DNA of 64,000 bases from contig CAYJLV010000001.1 in NCBI GenBank assembly GCA_964371405.1, positions 1 through 64,000 on the forward strand, in the 5' to 3' direction. The DNA is from JAMHWF01 sp964371405. Its GTDB lineage: Bacteria; Pseudomonadota; Gammaproteobacteria; Burkholderiales; Burkholderiaceae_C. The notes under the pieces are model-generated. The model was not told the DNA's origin, ran no database searches, and saw nothing but the letters and a program-made list of their open reading frames with translations. The translations under genes were made by a program, and so were the position numbers. Shown piece by piece: positions 1-7,087 of this stretch (its first letter is position 1; each line of letters starts with the position of its first letter).

Positions 1-1
1 T

Positions 2-391
2 CATACCTACATAACGCATAAGGTAAGAGTACAGTTGACCTTGTTCAGCGTAGCCCTAGCGATTCGACAAGAGTTTGGAACGCGCAGCAAGTTCGAACCA
101 GCATTCGTTGACAGCTTACTGCTGTGGGCGAACGGGCTCACCGGCAAGCTCGACAAGCTGCTCCTTCCGATGCTCAAGGGACAAGATAAGCATGCTGCCA
201 TCGAGAAGCTCTGCAAGCTCGCTCGGACCGTCAACAACAAGCGCAACGATATCGCCCACCGGGGCGTGTTTTGCTCGCAGAAGGATGCGACTACACAGAT
301 CGCGAACTGCAAGACGTTTGTTGTTGGCGTCGTTGGTCACTATGTGCCGAACTTCGCATTGAACGAGAAGGCGAGCCGGGCCCCGGATTGA
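2..391 (+). CDS. Partial HEPN-like protein, 5' end outside the window
   Basis: The reading frame is open from the left edge, so this is the C-terminal part of a longer gene; a TTG at 35 is the first start inside the window. The visible 118 residues are helical and contain RNDIAH (about residues 72-77 counted from the TTG), which fits the R-x4-6-H signature of HEPN RNases and HEPN-like structural domains. HEPN proteins act in abortive infection, toxin-antitoxin and RNA processing systems. The next gene on the same strand starts about 250 bp later. No other domain is visible, so the exact family is open. The coding call is moderately sure and the HEPN assignment rests on the single motif plus the helical character. 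Confidence 0.5.
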   Translation, partial: HTYITHKVRVQLTLFSVALAIRQEFGTRSKFEPAFVDSLLLWANGLTGKLDKLLLPMLKGQDKHAAIEKLCKLARTVNNKRNDIAHRGVFCSQKDATTQIANCKTFVVGVVGHYVPNFALNEKASRAPD

Positions 392-444
392 CACGAGCGA
401 TGCGTCAGGTTCGGGGGTGGAGCTTTCGCCCCACCCCGTACTTC

Positions 445-639
445 CTAAAGCAGCACCAACAGGAGGCTGGAAATCGCGATGACGGGGACCGTCAACGTGA
501 TCTTCAACTTCCCGTACTGCACATTCAGCTTCAACATGGCGTGGACCTTGTTGTCGCCGGTGCGCACCGACTGGTTGCTACGATCATTTGCATTCGCGCG
601 CTCCGTCGCTTGGTGCTTCACCTTCGCCCAAAGGTACAT
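445..639 (-). CDS. Possible small membrane protein
   Basis: A 64-residue ORF with a polar first half and a strongly hydrophobic C-terminus (roughly residues 46-64, ending SSLLLVLL), which would be a tail-anchor-like membrane segment. It sits between the HEPN-like fragment and the DUF6387-like gene on the opposite strand, and its start lies only 7 bp from that gene's start, so the two would be divergent. I see no strong ribosome binding site and do not recognise a family. It may be spurious. Confidence 0.3.
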   Translation of the reverse strand: MYLWAKVKHQATERANANDRSNQSVRTGDNKVHAMLKLNVQYGKLKITLTVPVIAISSLLLVLL

Positions 640-646
640 CTGACAA

Positions 647-1552
647 ATGGCCGGAAAGAAACAGACGCCTGCTGCGCCATCTTGGTACAGACCAGACGCT
701 TATCGCTCGGCGCAAGAACTTGACGCTGGCGATTGGCTGCTGAACCTCACACTACGCTCCTGGCTGCATCGCGATGCGCAGATGCGAACAGAAGAGGCGC
801 TCAGAGATGCTGGACCAGTGCTGCGTCGGGGCGACGATGCCCAAATCATTCGCATGCACACGGCTGACCTACATCGGTGGGTCTACTCGTTCAAGTCGAG
901 TGAGTGGGATGACGGCTTCGAAGCGTTTCGAGAGGCGCGGGCTCGTCCCTCGCTGCCGAGCGATGTGTGGCACGCGTTACGAACTGGAAGCGTGGGAAGC
1001 GGCATTGAGCCACTCGGTGTCGCTGCGATGTACATGTTTGAGAAGAGGTTGCCCGACGACGTACGAGCAGCAGGAGAGCGGTTGCAGCGCGGCGAACCTA
1101 CTGCCCAGTCTTCGCTCAAGCTGGACGGAACGCTTGACGACGCGTTCGAACTGCAGATGGTCAATCGGTTCATCCGAATCGATCTCTCACTGCCCGACGA
1201 CGTACTGCGCGCCGACCTGGACAAGTACCTTGCGTCCGAGCGACAACGCCTTGCAGCAATCGGCGGGGAGCAGCCGTATCGCGAGGCCGCACGCCTGAAG
1301 CTGAAGGCACATGAACTCCGCACTTTGGAAAAGGTCGGCCTTCTGCAATTTCTCGATCTGAACCGTTGGCAGCGTGCGAATGGTCTAGGACTCAGCTTCT
1401 ATGCCGTGCGCGAGATGGCCGGAATTGTCGACCGCTCCCGGGAGACCGAGCTGCGTCGCCGTGTGGACCTGACCTTGCATCAATTCCAACTGCACGCATG
1501 GTTCGCGCGACTTGAACGAAGCGGTGGCCGAGTACGATCCCGGCGATCCTAG
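647..1552 (+). CDS. DUF6387-like protein
   Basis: 301 residues, mostly soluble. The N-terminus has SWYRPDAYRSAQELDAGDW and the middle has FIRIDLSLPDDVL followed by a run of charged residues; from memory both stretches resemble DUF6387 proteins, which are common on mobile elements and have no known function. ATG at 647 is the first start in frame, although the upstream purine stretch is too far away to be a convincing ribosome binding site. It precedes a 54-residue ORF and an ATPase fragment on the same strand, so the three could be remnants of one accessory module. Family assignment is moderate, function unknown. Confidence 0.6.
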   Translation: MAGKKQTPAAPSWYRPDAYRSAQELDAGDWLLNLTLRSWLHRDAQMRTEEALRDAGPVLRRGDDAQIIRMHTADLHRWVYSFKSSEWDDGFEAFREARARPSLPSDVWHALRTGSVGSGIEPLGVAAMYMFEKRLPDDVRAAGERLQRGEPTAQSSLKLDGTLDDAFELQMVNRFIRIDLSLPDDVLRADLDKYLASERQRLAAIGGEQPYREAARLKLKAHELRTLEKVGLLQFLDLNRWQRANGLGLSFYAVREMAGIVDRSRETELRRRVDLTLHQFQLHAWFARLERSGGRVRSRRS

Positions 1553-1683
1553 ACGCAACTCTTGAGCCGATCTTCCTGCATACATGCGCTGCGCCGGAAC
1601 GGAGGATGTGACCACAAGCCAGAGCCCCACGCCGACCGGCGGGCTGGCTTCCACGGGCACCGACAAGGCAAGCGAGGTGATCA

Positions 1684-1848
1684 ATGAGCCGCGAATCCCT
1701 GAATCTCTACGCCAGCTTCAAGAGTGATAGAGCAAGGTTGTGGGCACTGATCTCGCGCGATCTGCGGATCGTCGCTGTCGCAGCCATCTGCGCGGGTGCT
1801 ACGGGTGTCTCGCCCGCACTGCGCGACGCGATTCTTCGGTGGTTGTGA
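1684..1848 (+). CDS. Small 54-residue protein with strong RBS
   Basis: ATG at 1684 is preceded by GAGGTGATC ending two bases before it, a near-perfect complement to the 16S anti-Shine-Dalgarno tail, which is the main reason to call it. The product has a charged N-terminal half (KSDRARLWALISRDL) and a hydrophobic stretch (IVAVAAICAGATGVS), so it may be membrane associated. It lies between the DUF6387-like gene and the ATPase fragment. No family recognised. Confidence 0.45.
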   Translation: MSRESLNLYASFKSDRARLWALISRDLRIVAVAAICAGATGVSPALRDAILRWL

Positions 1849-1886
1849 CCAAAAATGGTGGGGCGCAGTCTGGGCGTTGAAGACCT

Positions 1887-2123
1887 ATGCAGGGTTGGCA
1901 CCTGAAAGTAGAGAAGTTCCGTGGCACCGTGGCGCTGGACTGGACGCCGGGTGCAGAACTTTGTTGCGTGATCGGACCCGGCGATGCACGGAGGACCACC
2001 GCGCTGGACGCAATCGAAGTGGCGCTATCTGCGGTGGCTGCGTGCGACCAAAAGTCTATGAGGCAGTCGCTTGAGATTGATCTGACGAAGTCACCTCCCC
2101 TGTGGACCGGTCTCGGCGAATAG
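1887..2123 (+). pseudogene. N-terminal stub of OLD/AAA-type ATPase
   Basis: 78 residues that look like the first part of an OLD-family or similar AAA ATPase: LKVEKFRGTVAL resembles the usual strand-FRG start, followed by a P-loop region IGPGDARRTTALDAIEVALS. The family consensus there is GPGDSGKST or close to it; here the conserved Lys is Arg and a Gly is lost, so nucleotide binding is doubtful. The protein stops where the rest of a 400-600 residue ATPase should follow. It is most simply a truncated, decaying gene; alternatively it is a short regulatory derivative. Downstream, the FlhC-like gene runs toward it. Confidence 0.5.
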
Positions 2124-2299
2124 GTGAACGCCGATATCAGCTCTCGGCAGCAGCTTGCCTCCGAGAACGCGGGATGAAGGACTGCAATCAGTCTGCCGCC
2201 GCTCGGCTTGGCGGAACGAATGACAGCACCTGGCCGCGAGGCGAGTTCGCGAACGTCCGCTCTTGCCGGTAAATCGCATGGCGTGCATCCAAACCGCAT

Positions 2300-2923
2300 T
2301 CACGGATTTCGCTGAGCCTGGTTGGCGCCCAGCAATGTCAGCATGCCCATCTGCACCGAAGTCGGATCGGCCAACGGCCGTGCCGGAAACGAGGCCTGCA
2401 CGCGCTGGTCGGTGCCATAGCGCTGGACCAGCTTGCAGAACGGGCAGTCTTCGTTCGACAGGGCGACCGAGCCGAACGCTGCGAGGAACTCGCTGTGGCA
2501 CGCTGGGCAGACGACGATCCCAAAACTCTGCGCCTCGGTCAACCACAGTCCGTCCGTGTGCGCCGCGAGATCGAAGGCCCGGTCGAAGCTGATGCGATGG
2601 GGCGGTTGGCACACGCCGAGGTAGTGACGGTACGACCCGACCAGCGCATCGGCCGCACTGAAGTTGGCCACGCGCAGCCGGCGGTAAATCGACACCACGA
2701 TGGATGCTTCCGCGCGGTACAGCAGGTTGGCGCTGTGATACCACTCCGGTGAATCGGGTGGGCGTCCGCGCGGTACCGCTTGCCGATCTGGGAACAGCAG
2801 CCGCAGCAGTTCGCGTGGGCTCATGCCGGTGAGGTGGCTGATGGTGCGCACCCGAGCGCCAAGCGCGGCGCATTCCTTGGCCAGCGCGAGGGCACGCAGC
2901 TGACGTTCGACTCGCGTCTGCAT
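2300..2923 (-). CDS. FlhC-like transcriptional activator (SetC/AcaC type)
   Basis: 207 residues matching the FlhC family over nearly the full length: ECAALGARVRTISHLTG with SPRELLRLLFP near residues 18-45, then RGRPPDSPEWYHSANLL. The four Cys zinc site is present as C139-P-A-C142 and C160-P-F-C163. FlhC works as a hetero-oligomer with FlhD. On mobile elements, homologues such as SetC/SetD of SXT/R391 ICEs and AcaC/AcaD of IncC plasmids are master activators of transfer genes, which fits this context (a repressor is divergent, and there are no flagellar genes nearby). The FlhD-like gene lies 37 bp upstream on the same strand, so both are probably co-transcribed. Confidence 0.88.
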   Translation of the reverse strand: MQTRVERQLRALALAKECAALGARVRTISHLTGMSPRELLRLLFPDRQAVPRGRPPDSPEWYHSANLLYRAEASIVVSIYRRLRVANFSAADALVGSYRHYLGVCQPPHRISFDRAFDLAAHTDGLWLTEAQSFGIVVCPACHSEFLAAFGSVALSNEDCPFCKLVQRYGTDQRVQASFPARPLADPTSVQMGMLTLLGANQAQRNP

Positions 2924-2960
2924 GGGCCGCTCTGGGTTTCGTCTGCACCGTGCGATTCAG

Positions 2961-3254
2961 TCAAGACACCAGATGGTTGGCGGAGTGCACGGCGGCGAGG
3001 GGTCGCGCCAGCGGCAGTGGCAGATCGAGTAGGGCGAGCAGGTCGCGTCGCGGCGGAAACAGCGTGGCATCGCCGACGTTGGCAACGATGGCCATGATTT
3101 GCTGGATGGCGAGGGCGCCGAGCCGCTCCGCCTGCGCTGCGTCGAGCGCGAACTTGCAGCAGGTAGCCAGCCGATTTTGCATGACGCCGTCACGGATGGT
3201 GAGCAGCAAGGTCAGGTTGGCTATCTGGACGTCGGAGAGCTGCGCATGGTTCAT
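2961..3254 (-). CDS. FlhD-like transcriptional activator subunit
   Basis: 97 residues. The helical segment DVQIANLTLLLTIRDGV...AERLGALAIQQIMAIVAN resembles FlhD, which partners FlhC. ATG at 3254 has GAGG eight bases upstream. It is the first gene of the minus-strand pair with the FlhC-like gene and is divergent from the repressor gene starting at 3525, so the 270-bp space between them is the likely control region. It is the predicted structural and DNA-binding partner of the FlhC-like protein. Similarity to FlhD is weaker than for the neighbour, but order and size support it. Confidence 0.72.
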   Translation of the reverse strand: MNHAQLSDVQIANLTLLLTIRDGVMQNRLATCCKFALDAAQAERLGALAIQQIMAIVANVGDATLFPPRRDLLALLDLPLPLARPLAAVHSANHLVS

Positions 3255-3524
3255 GGTGCTTGCCTCAGGTGGGCCCGCGCGGGGCGTGGTGTGGGTTGCC
3301 GATGGGCGGTGTCCTGTTGGCTCGCAGGAGGTGTCGTGGGTGTGCGCCAGCATATGTTGGTCGAAACCTGGGCGGCAATAGCAAAAGCTGGGACGTGCAA
3401 TTGCTTACCGGTTTGCCATCCGCAATCGCTCGGATTTACGGACGAATGCGTGAGCGCTGCGGAGCGCGGCGCCATTTGGCGGTACGAAGGAAATTCGCAC
3501 ACTCGGTCAGGAAAGGACCGGCGC
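3255..3524. promoter_or_regulatory. Divergent control region of activators and repressor
   Basis: Non-coding 270 bp between the FlhD-like start and the CI-like repressor start. By analogy with the setR/setCD region of SXT it should hold both promoters and repressor operators. I cannot pick out a convincing palindromic operator by eye. The repressor ribosome binding site CAGGAAAGGA lies at about 3508-3517. Confidence 0.45.
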
Positions 3525-4280
3525 ATGGGTTCCAGCGACGGAACGTCGTGCGCTCGCTCGACAACGATGATCACTGCAAAGTCTGCAAAAATCGCCGGCA
3601 CGAAAAAGTCTTCTTACAAGGTGGACGCCTCCGGCCCTTCCACGTTGAACTCAGGGTTCAGGGAACGGCTCGTCGGCCGGCTCGATGAGGCCGGGATTCC
3701 TGCCCACGCGCGCACGGCGTACCTGGCTGCGCTGACCGAACGGGCGACGCAGACCGTGAGCCGCTGGCTGGATCTGAAACGGCCCGGGCTTCCGGACCTC
3801 GCCTCGTTCGATCGGCTGTGCCGCGCGCTGGCTTGCGGCGCGGACTGGTTGCTGGCACTCCCCCAGCCACCCACAGCACGTGGCCACAAGCGCGAAGCCG
3901 CTGCCATGCATTCGGAGCCCAGGCTGATTCATTCGGCGCTCGAACTGCTGGGCGAAATGATGCGCTTGTTCGATGACTGCGAGCCGACGCGGATGAGCGG
4001 CGACGAGATGGCGCCGAGGATTCACGATGGCGATCTCGTGTTCGTGGACCGCACCGTCGTGAGCCTGGCCGGAAACGGCATCTACGTCATCGAGCTCGAT
4101 GGGCGGGTCATGATCCGCACGGTCGAGAGCCGCATCGGCACCGGCCTGGTGTTCCGGTGCGAAAACGACGCCTACGAAGACAACGTCATCCAGGACGCTG
4201 CCACCGCGCGGCGGATGGGCTTGCGCGTCCTCGGCCGGGTCAACGGTGCCATCGGCGTGCAGCGCCTCAAGGGAGGGTAG
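3525..4280 (+). CDS. CI/LexA-like repressor with inactivated protease domain
   Basis: 251 residues. ATG 3525 is chosen because AGGAAAGGA precedes it at good spacing; the frame is open further upstream. The N-terminal part looks like a helix-turn-helix region (RLVGRLDEAGIPAHARTAYLAAL, WLDLKRPGLPDLASFDRLCRAL). The C-terminal part is an S24/LexA-like domain (GDEMAPRIHDGDLVFVDR). In active members the nucleophilic Ser follows G-D/M (LexA S119) and a Lys follows 37 residues later (K156). Here the two positions are Glu161 and Arg198, exactly 37 apart, so self-cleavage should be impossible. A charge pair may replace the catalytic dyad. It probably silences the divergent FlhDC-like genes, as SetR does in SXT, but release must be by another route. 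Confidence 0.85.
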   Translation: MGSSDGTSCARSTTMITAKSAKIAGTKKSSYKVDASGPSTLNSGFRERLVGRLDEAGIPAHARTAYLAALTERATQTVSRWLDLKRPGLPDLASFDRLCRALACGADWLLALPQPPTARGHKREAAAMHSEPRLIHSALELLGEMMRLFDDCEPTRMSGDEMAPRIHDGDLVFVDRTVVSLAGNGIYVIELDGRVMIRTVESRIGTGLVFRCENDAYEDNVIQDAATARRMGLRVLGRVNGAIGVQRLKGG

Positions 4281-4313
4281 AGCGCCACCGAGCCTTGAGG
4301 GCTCGGTGACGCT
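4281..4313 (+). terminator. Hairpin after repressor gene
   Basis: CACCGAGCC (4286-4294), loop TTGAG, GGCTCGGTG (4300-4308), extended by AGCG/CGCT past one mismatch. It starts directly after the repressor stop codon in the convergent space with the DUF932 gene. There is no T-tract, so it is a bidirectional hairpin rather than a classical intrinsic terminator. Confidence 0.55.
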
Positions 4314-4380
4314 CACCATGCTTCAGCTGGGCTCGACGCGAACCGTGTGCCGCTGTCGAGTCTGCGACTTACTCTGCGGA

Positions 4381-5442
4381 TCAGAGCGCTTCCGCAAGGC
4401 CTTTCCACTCGGCTGCTGGCAACTCGATCAGCCTGCCGCCCAGCGCCTCGAACTCCGTGGCGCGGTCGTAGTCCTCGACCTCCTGCGAGTAGTGGGTCAC
4501 GGCGTTCACCAGCCCGTAGCCCGACAGATCGGCTTCAGTGATCAGGTGCCGCAGCACGCCGGCGCGCTCCGTGTCGCTCAGGGCGTAGCGGTTAGCCAGC
4601 ACCTCGACCGTCTTCACCGGGTCGCCGACCAGCGGAATGCCCAGCGTCTTCTGCAGCTTGTGGGCGGCCTGCAAAAACGTGGCCTCGGATACCGCCGCTT
4701 CGACGACGTCGCGCACCTTCAGAAAGAACGCCTTGTCATCGGCCTGCAAGGTGTCGTCCTTGAACACCGTGATCACCTCTTCGGTTCCGACGCTGCGCCC
4801 GACGTGGGTCTTGCGCATCGAGCGGTCCGACGCGATCAGGCCGTTGCTGCACACCAGGCGGTACAGCAGCGGCTGCACCGACAGCGTGCCATGGCCGACT
4901 TCCGAGTTGCTCACGACGACGCCGGCCTGCACCACGTCGCCAGGCGCCATCTCGTGCTTGAGCAGCGGCGTCACCACCTTCAGGTACATGCGCGTCTCGG
5001 TCAGTTCGACCGATTCGAAGCGCACCTGCGGCAGCCGCTGCAGGATCGGGAGCACGCTCTCGGCCAGGTCGAAGTTGTCGAGCCGGCGATAACGGTCCGA
5101 AAGCACCGCCCGGACGTTGCCGTCGAGCGTGCGGATCATGCGGCGGTCATCGTCGCTCTGCAGCCACGTGTTGACGTTGCGGTCCAGCAGCACCGGCTGC
5201 TCGCTGCGCATGCGCTCGAAATACGCATAGGGGATCTTCAGCTTGTCGGCCAGTTGGCGCCGCGCCAGCGTGGTGATGCCGTAGCGGCTGGCGCCGCCGG
5301 CCTCTTCGATGACGAGCCGGGTGTCGCCAGTATCGTCGGTGTCGTGGCGCATCAGCGATGACGGCACGACCAGGTCTTTCTTCGAGTGAAGCTGGCGCTC
5401 CAGTTCCTGGGCCAGGTTCACGAGAGAACGTCCGCTCTTCAT
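4381..5442 (-). CDS. DUF932 domain protein
   Basis: 353 residues matching DUF932 phage/plasmid-type proteins: GGASRYGITTLARRQLADKL, SDRYRRLDNFDLAE and VVVSNSEVGHGTLSVQPLLYRLVCSNGLI are characteristic stretches. The biochemical role is unknown; the family is a regular part of plasmid and ICE maintenance regions. ATG 5442 is chosen over the longer open frame because GGAGATTGCT precedes it. It is convergent with the repressor gene and follows the Toprim protein on the same strand, with a hairpin-rich 285-bp leader between them. Confidence 0.9.
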   Translation of the reverse strand: MKSGRSLVNLAQELERQLHSKKDLVVPSSLMRHDTDDTGDTRLVIEEAGGASRYGITTLARRQLADKLKIPYAYFERMRSEQPVLLDRNVNTWLQSDDDRRMIRTLDGNVRAVLSDRYRRLDNFDLAESVLPILQRLPQVRFESVELTETRMYLKVVTPLLKHEMAPGDVVQAGVVVSNSEVGHGTLSVQPLLYRLVCSNGLIASDRSMRKTHVGRSVGTEEVITVFKDDTLQADDKAFFLKVRDVVEAAVSEATFLQAAHKLQKTLGIPLVGDPVKTVEVLANRYALSDTERAGVLRHLITEADLSGYGLVNAVTHYSQEVEDYDRATEFEALGGRLIELPAAEWKGLAEAL

Positions 5443-5489
5443 AGCAATCTCCGTTTCGGGGAAGAAGCGGGAACGGCATGGCCCGTCGT

Positions 5490-5541
5490 GGGATGCGCAT
5501 CCCCGCGATGGGTGAATGACGGATCGGGCCGGGCCCGATCC
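5490..5541 (-). repeat. Two perfect hairpins in the DUF932 leader
   Basis: The 5443-5727 space holds no convincing gene. It has a 14-bp perfect palindrome GGGATGCGCATCCC (5490-5503) and a 9-bp stem GGATCGGGC/GCCCGATCC (5521-5529, 5533-5541) upstream of the minus-strand start. Neither is followed by T residues. Similar structures recur in other leaders of this element. Confidence 0.7.
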
Positions 5542-5727
5542 ACGATGGCGCGAACAGGTCGCGCCGGGAACTCCAAACGTCTCCAGGGCTGTCTTCGCTG
5601 CACCTCGCGGCGCAGCCTGGTCTGACAACTACCAGTCGGGGAACCTCTTCGCCGTCATCGCCAGACGCTGGCCCGTCGATGACGCTGACAAGGCGGATGC
5701 GGTCATTCGACCGCATCGCCACCACAC

Positions 5728-6735
5728 TCACGCGGCGCGCTGCATTCCTTTCATGCGCGAGCGCCACACATCGGCCCAGTCGAGGCCGGGCTGTTTGGGC
5801 AGGAACACTTGAATCTGCCTCGGGCCGGTGCCGGCCTCTTCTCGTTTGAGGCGACGTGCGAGCGCGAACGCGAAGGCCTGGCCGTCGTAGCCGGTGTCGG
5901 CATCGTTGTCGGCATACAGGCACACGCGCTCCACCGTCGCCGGCAACCACAGCTTCTCGAGGTTGCCCGCGTTCAGGGCCGCCCACACCGGCTTGCCGGT
6001 CGCCAGATGCACGGCGAGCGCGGTCTCGATACCTTCGGCAATCGCCAGTTGCTCAGTGGCTTCGAACAGGCGCACCGCAGCGCCGTTGATGCCAGCTGAC
6101 AGGACCTTCTTCGGGTCGCTCATCGGCGCCTTGCTCCCGTCTTTCAGGTAGGTGCGGTGCAAGGTCACCGCATGGCCATCGGCGCCCTGGATGCAGGCGA
6201 GCATGGCGGGGTATTCAGCGACCTTGACGGATTTGCCGGCCGCGTCCTTCTCGTAGTACCCGAGTGCCGGGTGAAACCTCAACACCCTGGGTACGACCGG
6301 CAATCGCAGGCCACGACCGGCGAGGTATCGATCAACCTCGTCGCCTGGGGTGACCGGCCGGGCTTCGCCCCAGATGCGCTGCGCGAGCTTCTTCATGCGC
6401 TCGGCCGAAGGCTCGTTCGATGCGGCCGACACCGGCGCAGGGGCGGTGCCGACGCAGGACTCGACCTGGCGCAGCGCGGTGGCGAAGTCCAGACCGAGCG
6501 CGGCCTGCAGCAGCTTGAAGCCACCGCCGGGACCGCAGTGCCGGCAGTGGTAGTTGCCTTCGCCGAACTTGTCGGTGTACTGGAAGCGATCGGTGCCGCC
6601 GCACAGAGGGCAGGGCAGGTTGCGTCGCATCAGGATGCGCTCTTCGACGCCGAGGCTTTTGAGGATCTCGGTCCAGCGGCCATGTGCGCGGCGTTTGGCC
6701 TCGTCGATGCGGGCGGCATATTCCGGGCTATGCAT
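5728..6735 (-). CDS. Primase-like zinc-ribbon/Toprim protein
   Basis: 335 residues. A primase-type zinc ribbon lies near residues 42-68 (CPLCGGTDRF...CRHCG). The C-terminal half is a Toprim domain with AEGIETALAVHLATG (conserved Glu) and LYADNDADTGYDGQ (DxD-type acidic motif). This arrangement is typical of mobile-element primases or P4-type alpha fragments that lack the helicase part, and it would start DNA synthesis during element replication or transfer. The start at 6735 has GGGGAGACCGCG upstream. It belongs to the minus-strand backbone series. Confidence 0.88.
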   Translation of the reverse strand: MHSPEYAARIDEAKRRAHGRWTEILKSLGVEERILMRRNLPCPLCGGTDRFQYTDKFGEGNYHCRHCGPGGGFKLLQAALGLDFATALRQVESCVGTAPAPVSAASNEPSAERMKKLAQRIWGEARPVTPGDEVDRYLAGRGLRLPVVPRVLRFHPALGYYEKDAAGKSVKVAEYPAMLACIQGADGHAVTLHRTYLKDGSKAPMSDPKKVLSAGINGAAVRLFEATEQLAIAEGIETALAVHLATGKPVWAALNAGNLEKLWLPATVERVCLYADNDADTGYDGQAFAFALARRLKREEAGTGPRQIQVFLPKQPGLDWADVWRSRMKGMQRAA

Positions 6736-7087
6736 CGCGGTCTCCCCGGGTTGCAGAGGTGCCGTGACGATGGCTCGCCAAACGATCGGTGGCATCGAGT
6801 GGTGCAAGTGGGTTCGGATTCATCATGATCTCCGTGAATGTGAGGGCCACGCAGCAAGGCGGGTCCGCGTTTGGTGGACTCGCTCTCCTGCCTTGCGTGG
6901 CCGGTTGGTCGATGGGGCGCAGTGCGCCAGAAATCTCCTGGGCTGACTTGCGAACCCCGATGGGTTCCAGGTCTGTCAGCTACCTGCGGGAACACTCTCC
7001 GGAGCGCACGCGAGGCGGCAGGCCACGGCGCGCGCTCTGGAGAGGAAGCACAAGGCTTCCTCCCGATTCGCGTTCTCAGTTCACTAC
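6736..7087. other. Intergenic space with two hairpins
   Basis: 352 bp without a supported gene. It contains a 13-bp stem CTCTCCGGAGCGC/GCGCTCTGGAGAG (6995-7007, 7032-7044, one G-T pair) and an overlapping perfect 8-bp stem GAGGAAGC/GCTTCCTC (7042-7062). Both lie just downstream of the GHKL gene stop, and because they overlap they could be alternative structures. No T-tract is seen. Confidence 0.6.

Noticed and set aside
1588..1726. 46-residue ORF (Pro/Thr-rich) before the 54-residue gene
   Set aside because: No suitably spaced ribosome binding site (GGAGG lies two bases before a GTG), and the product is low complexity.
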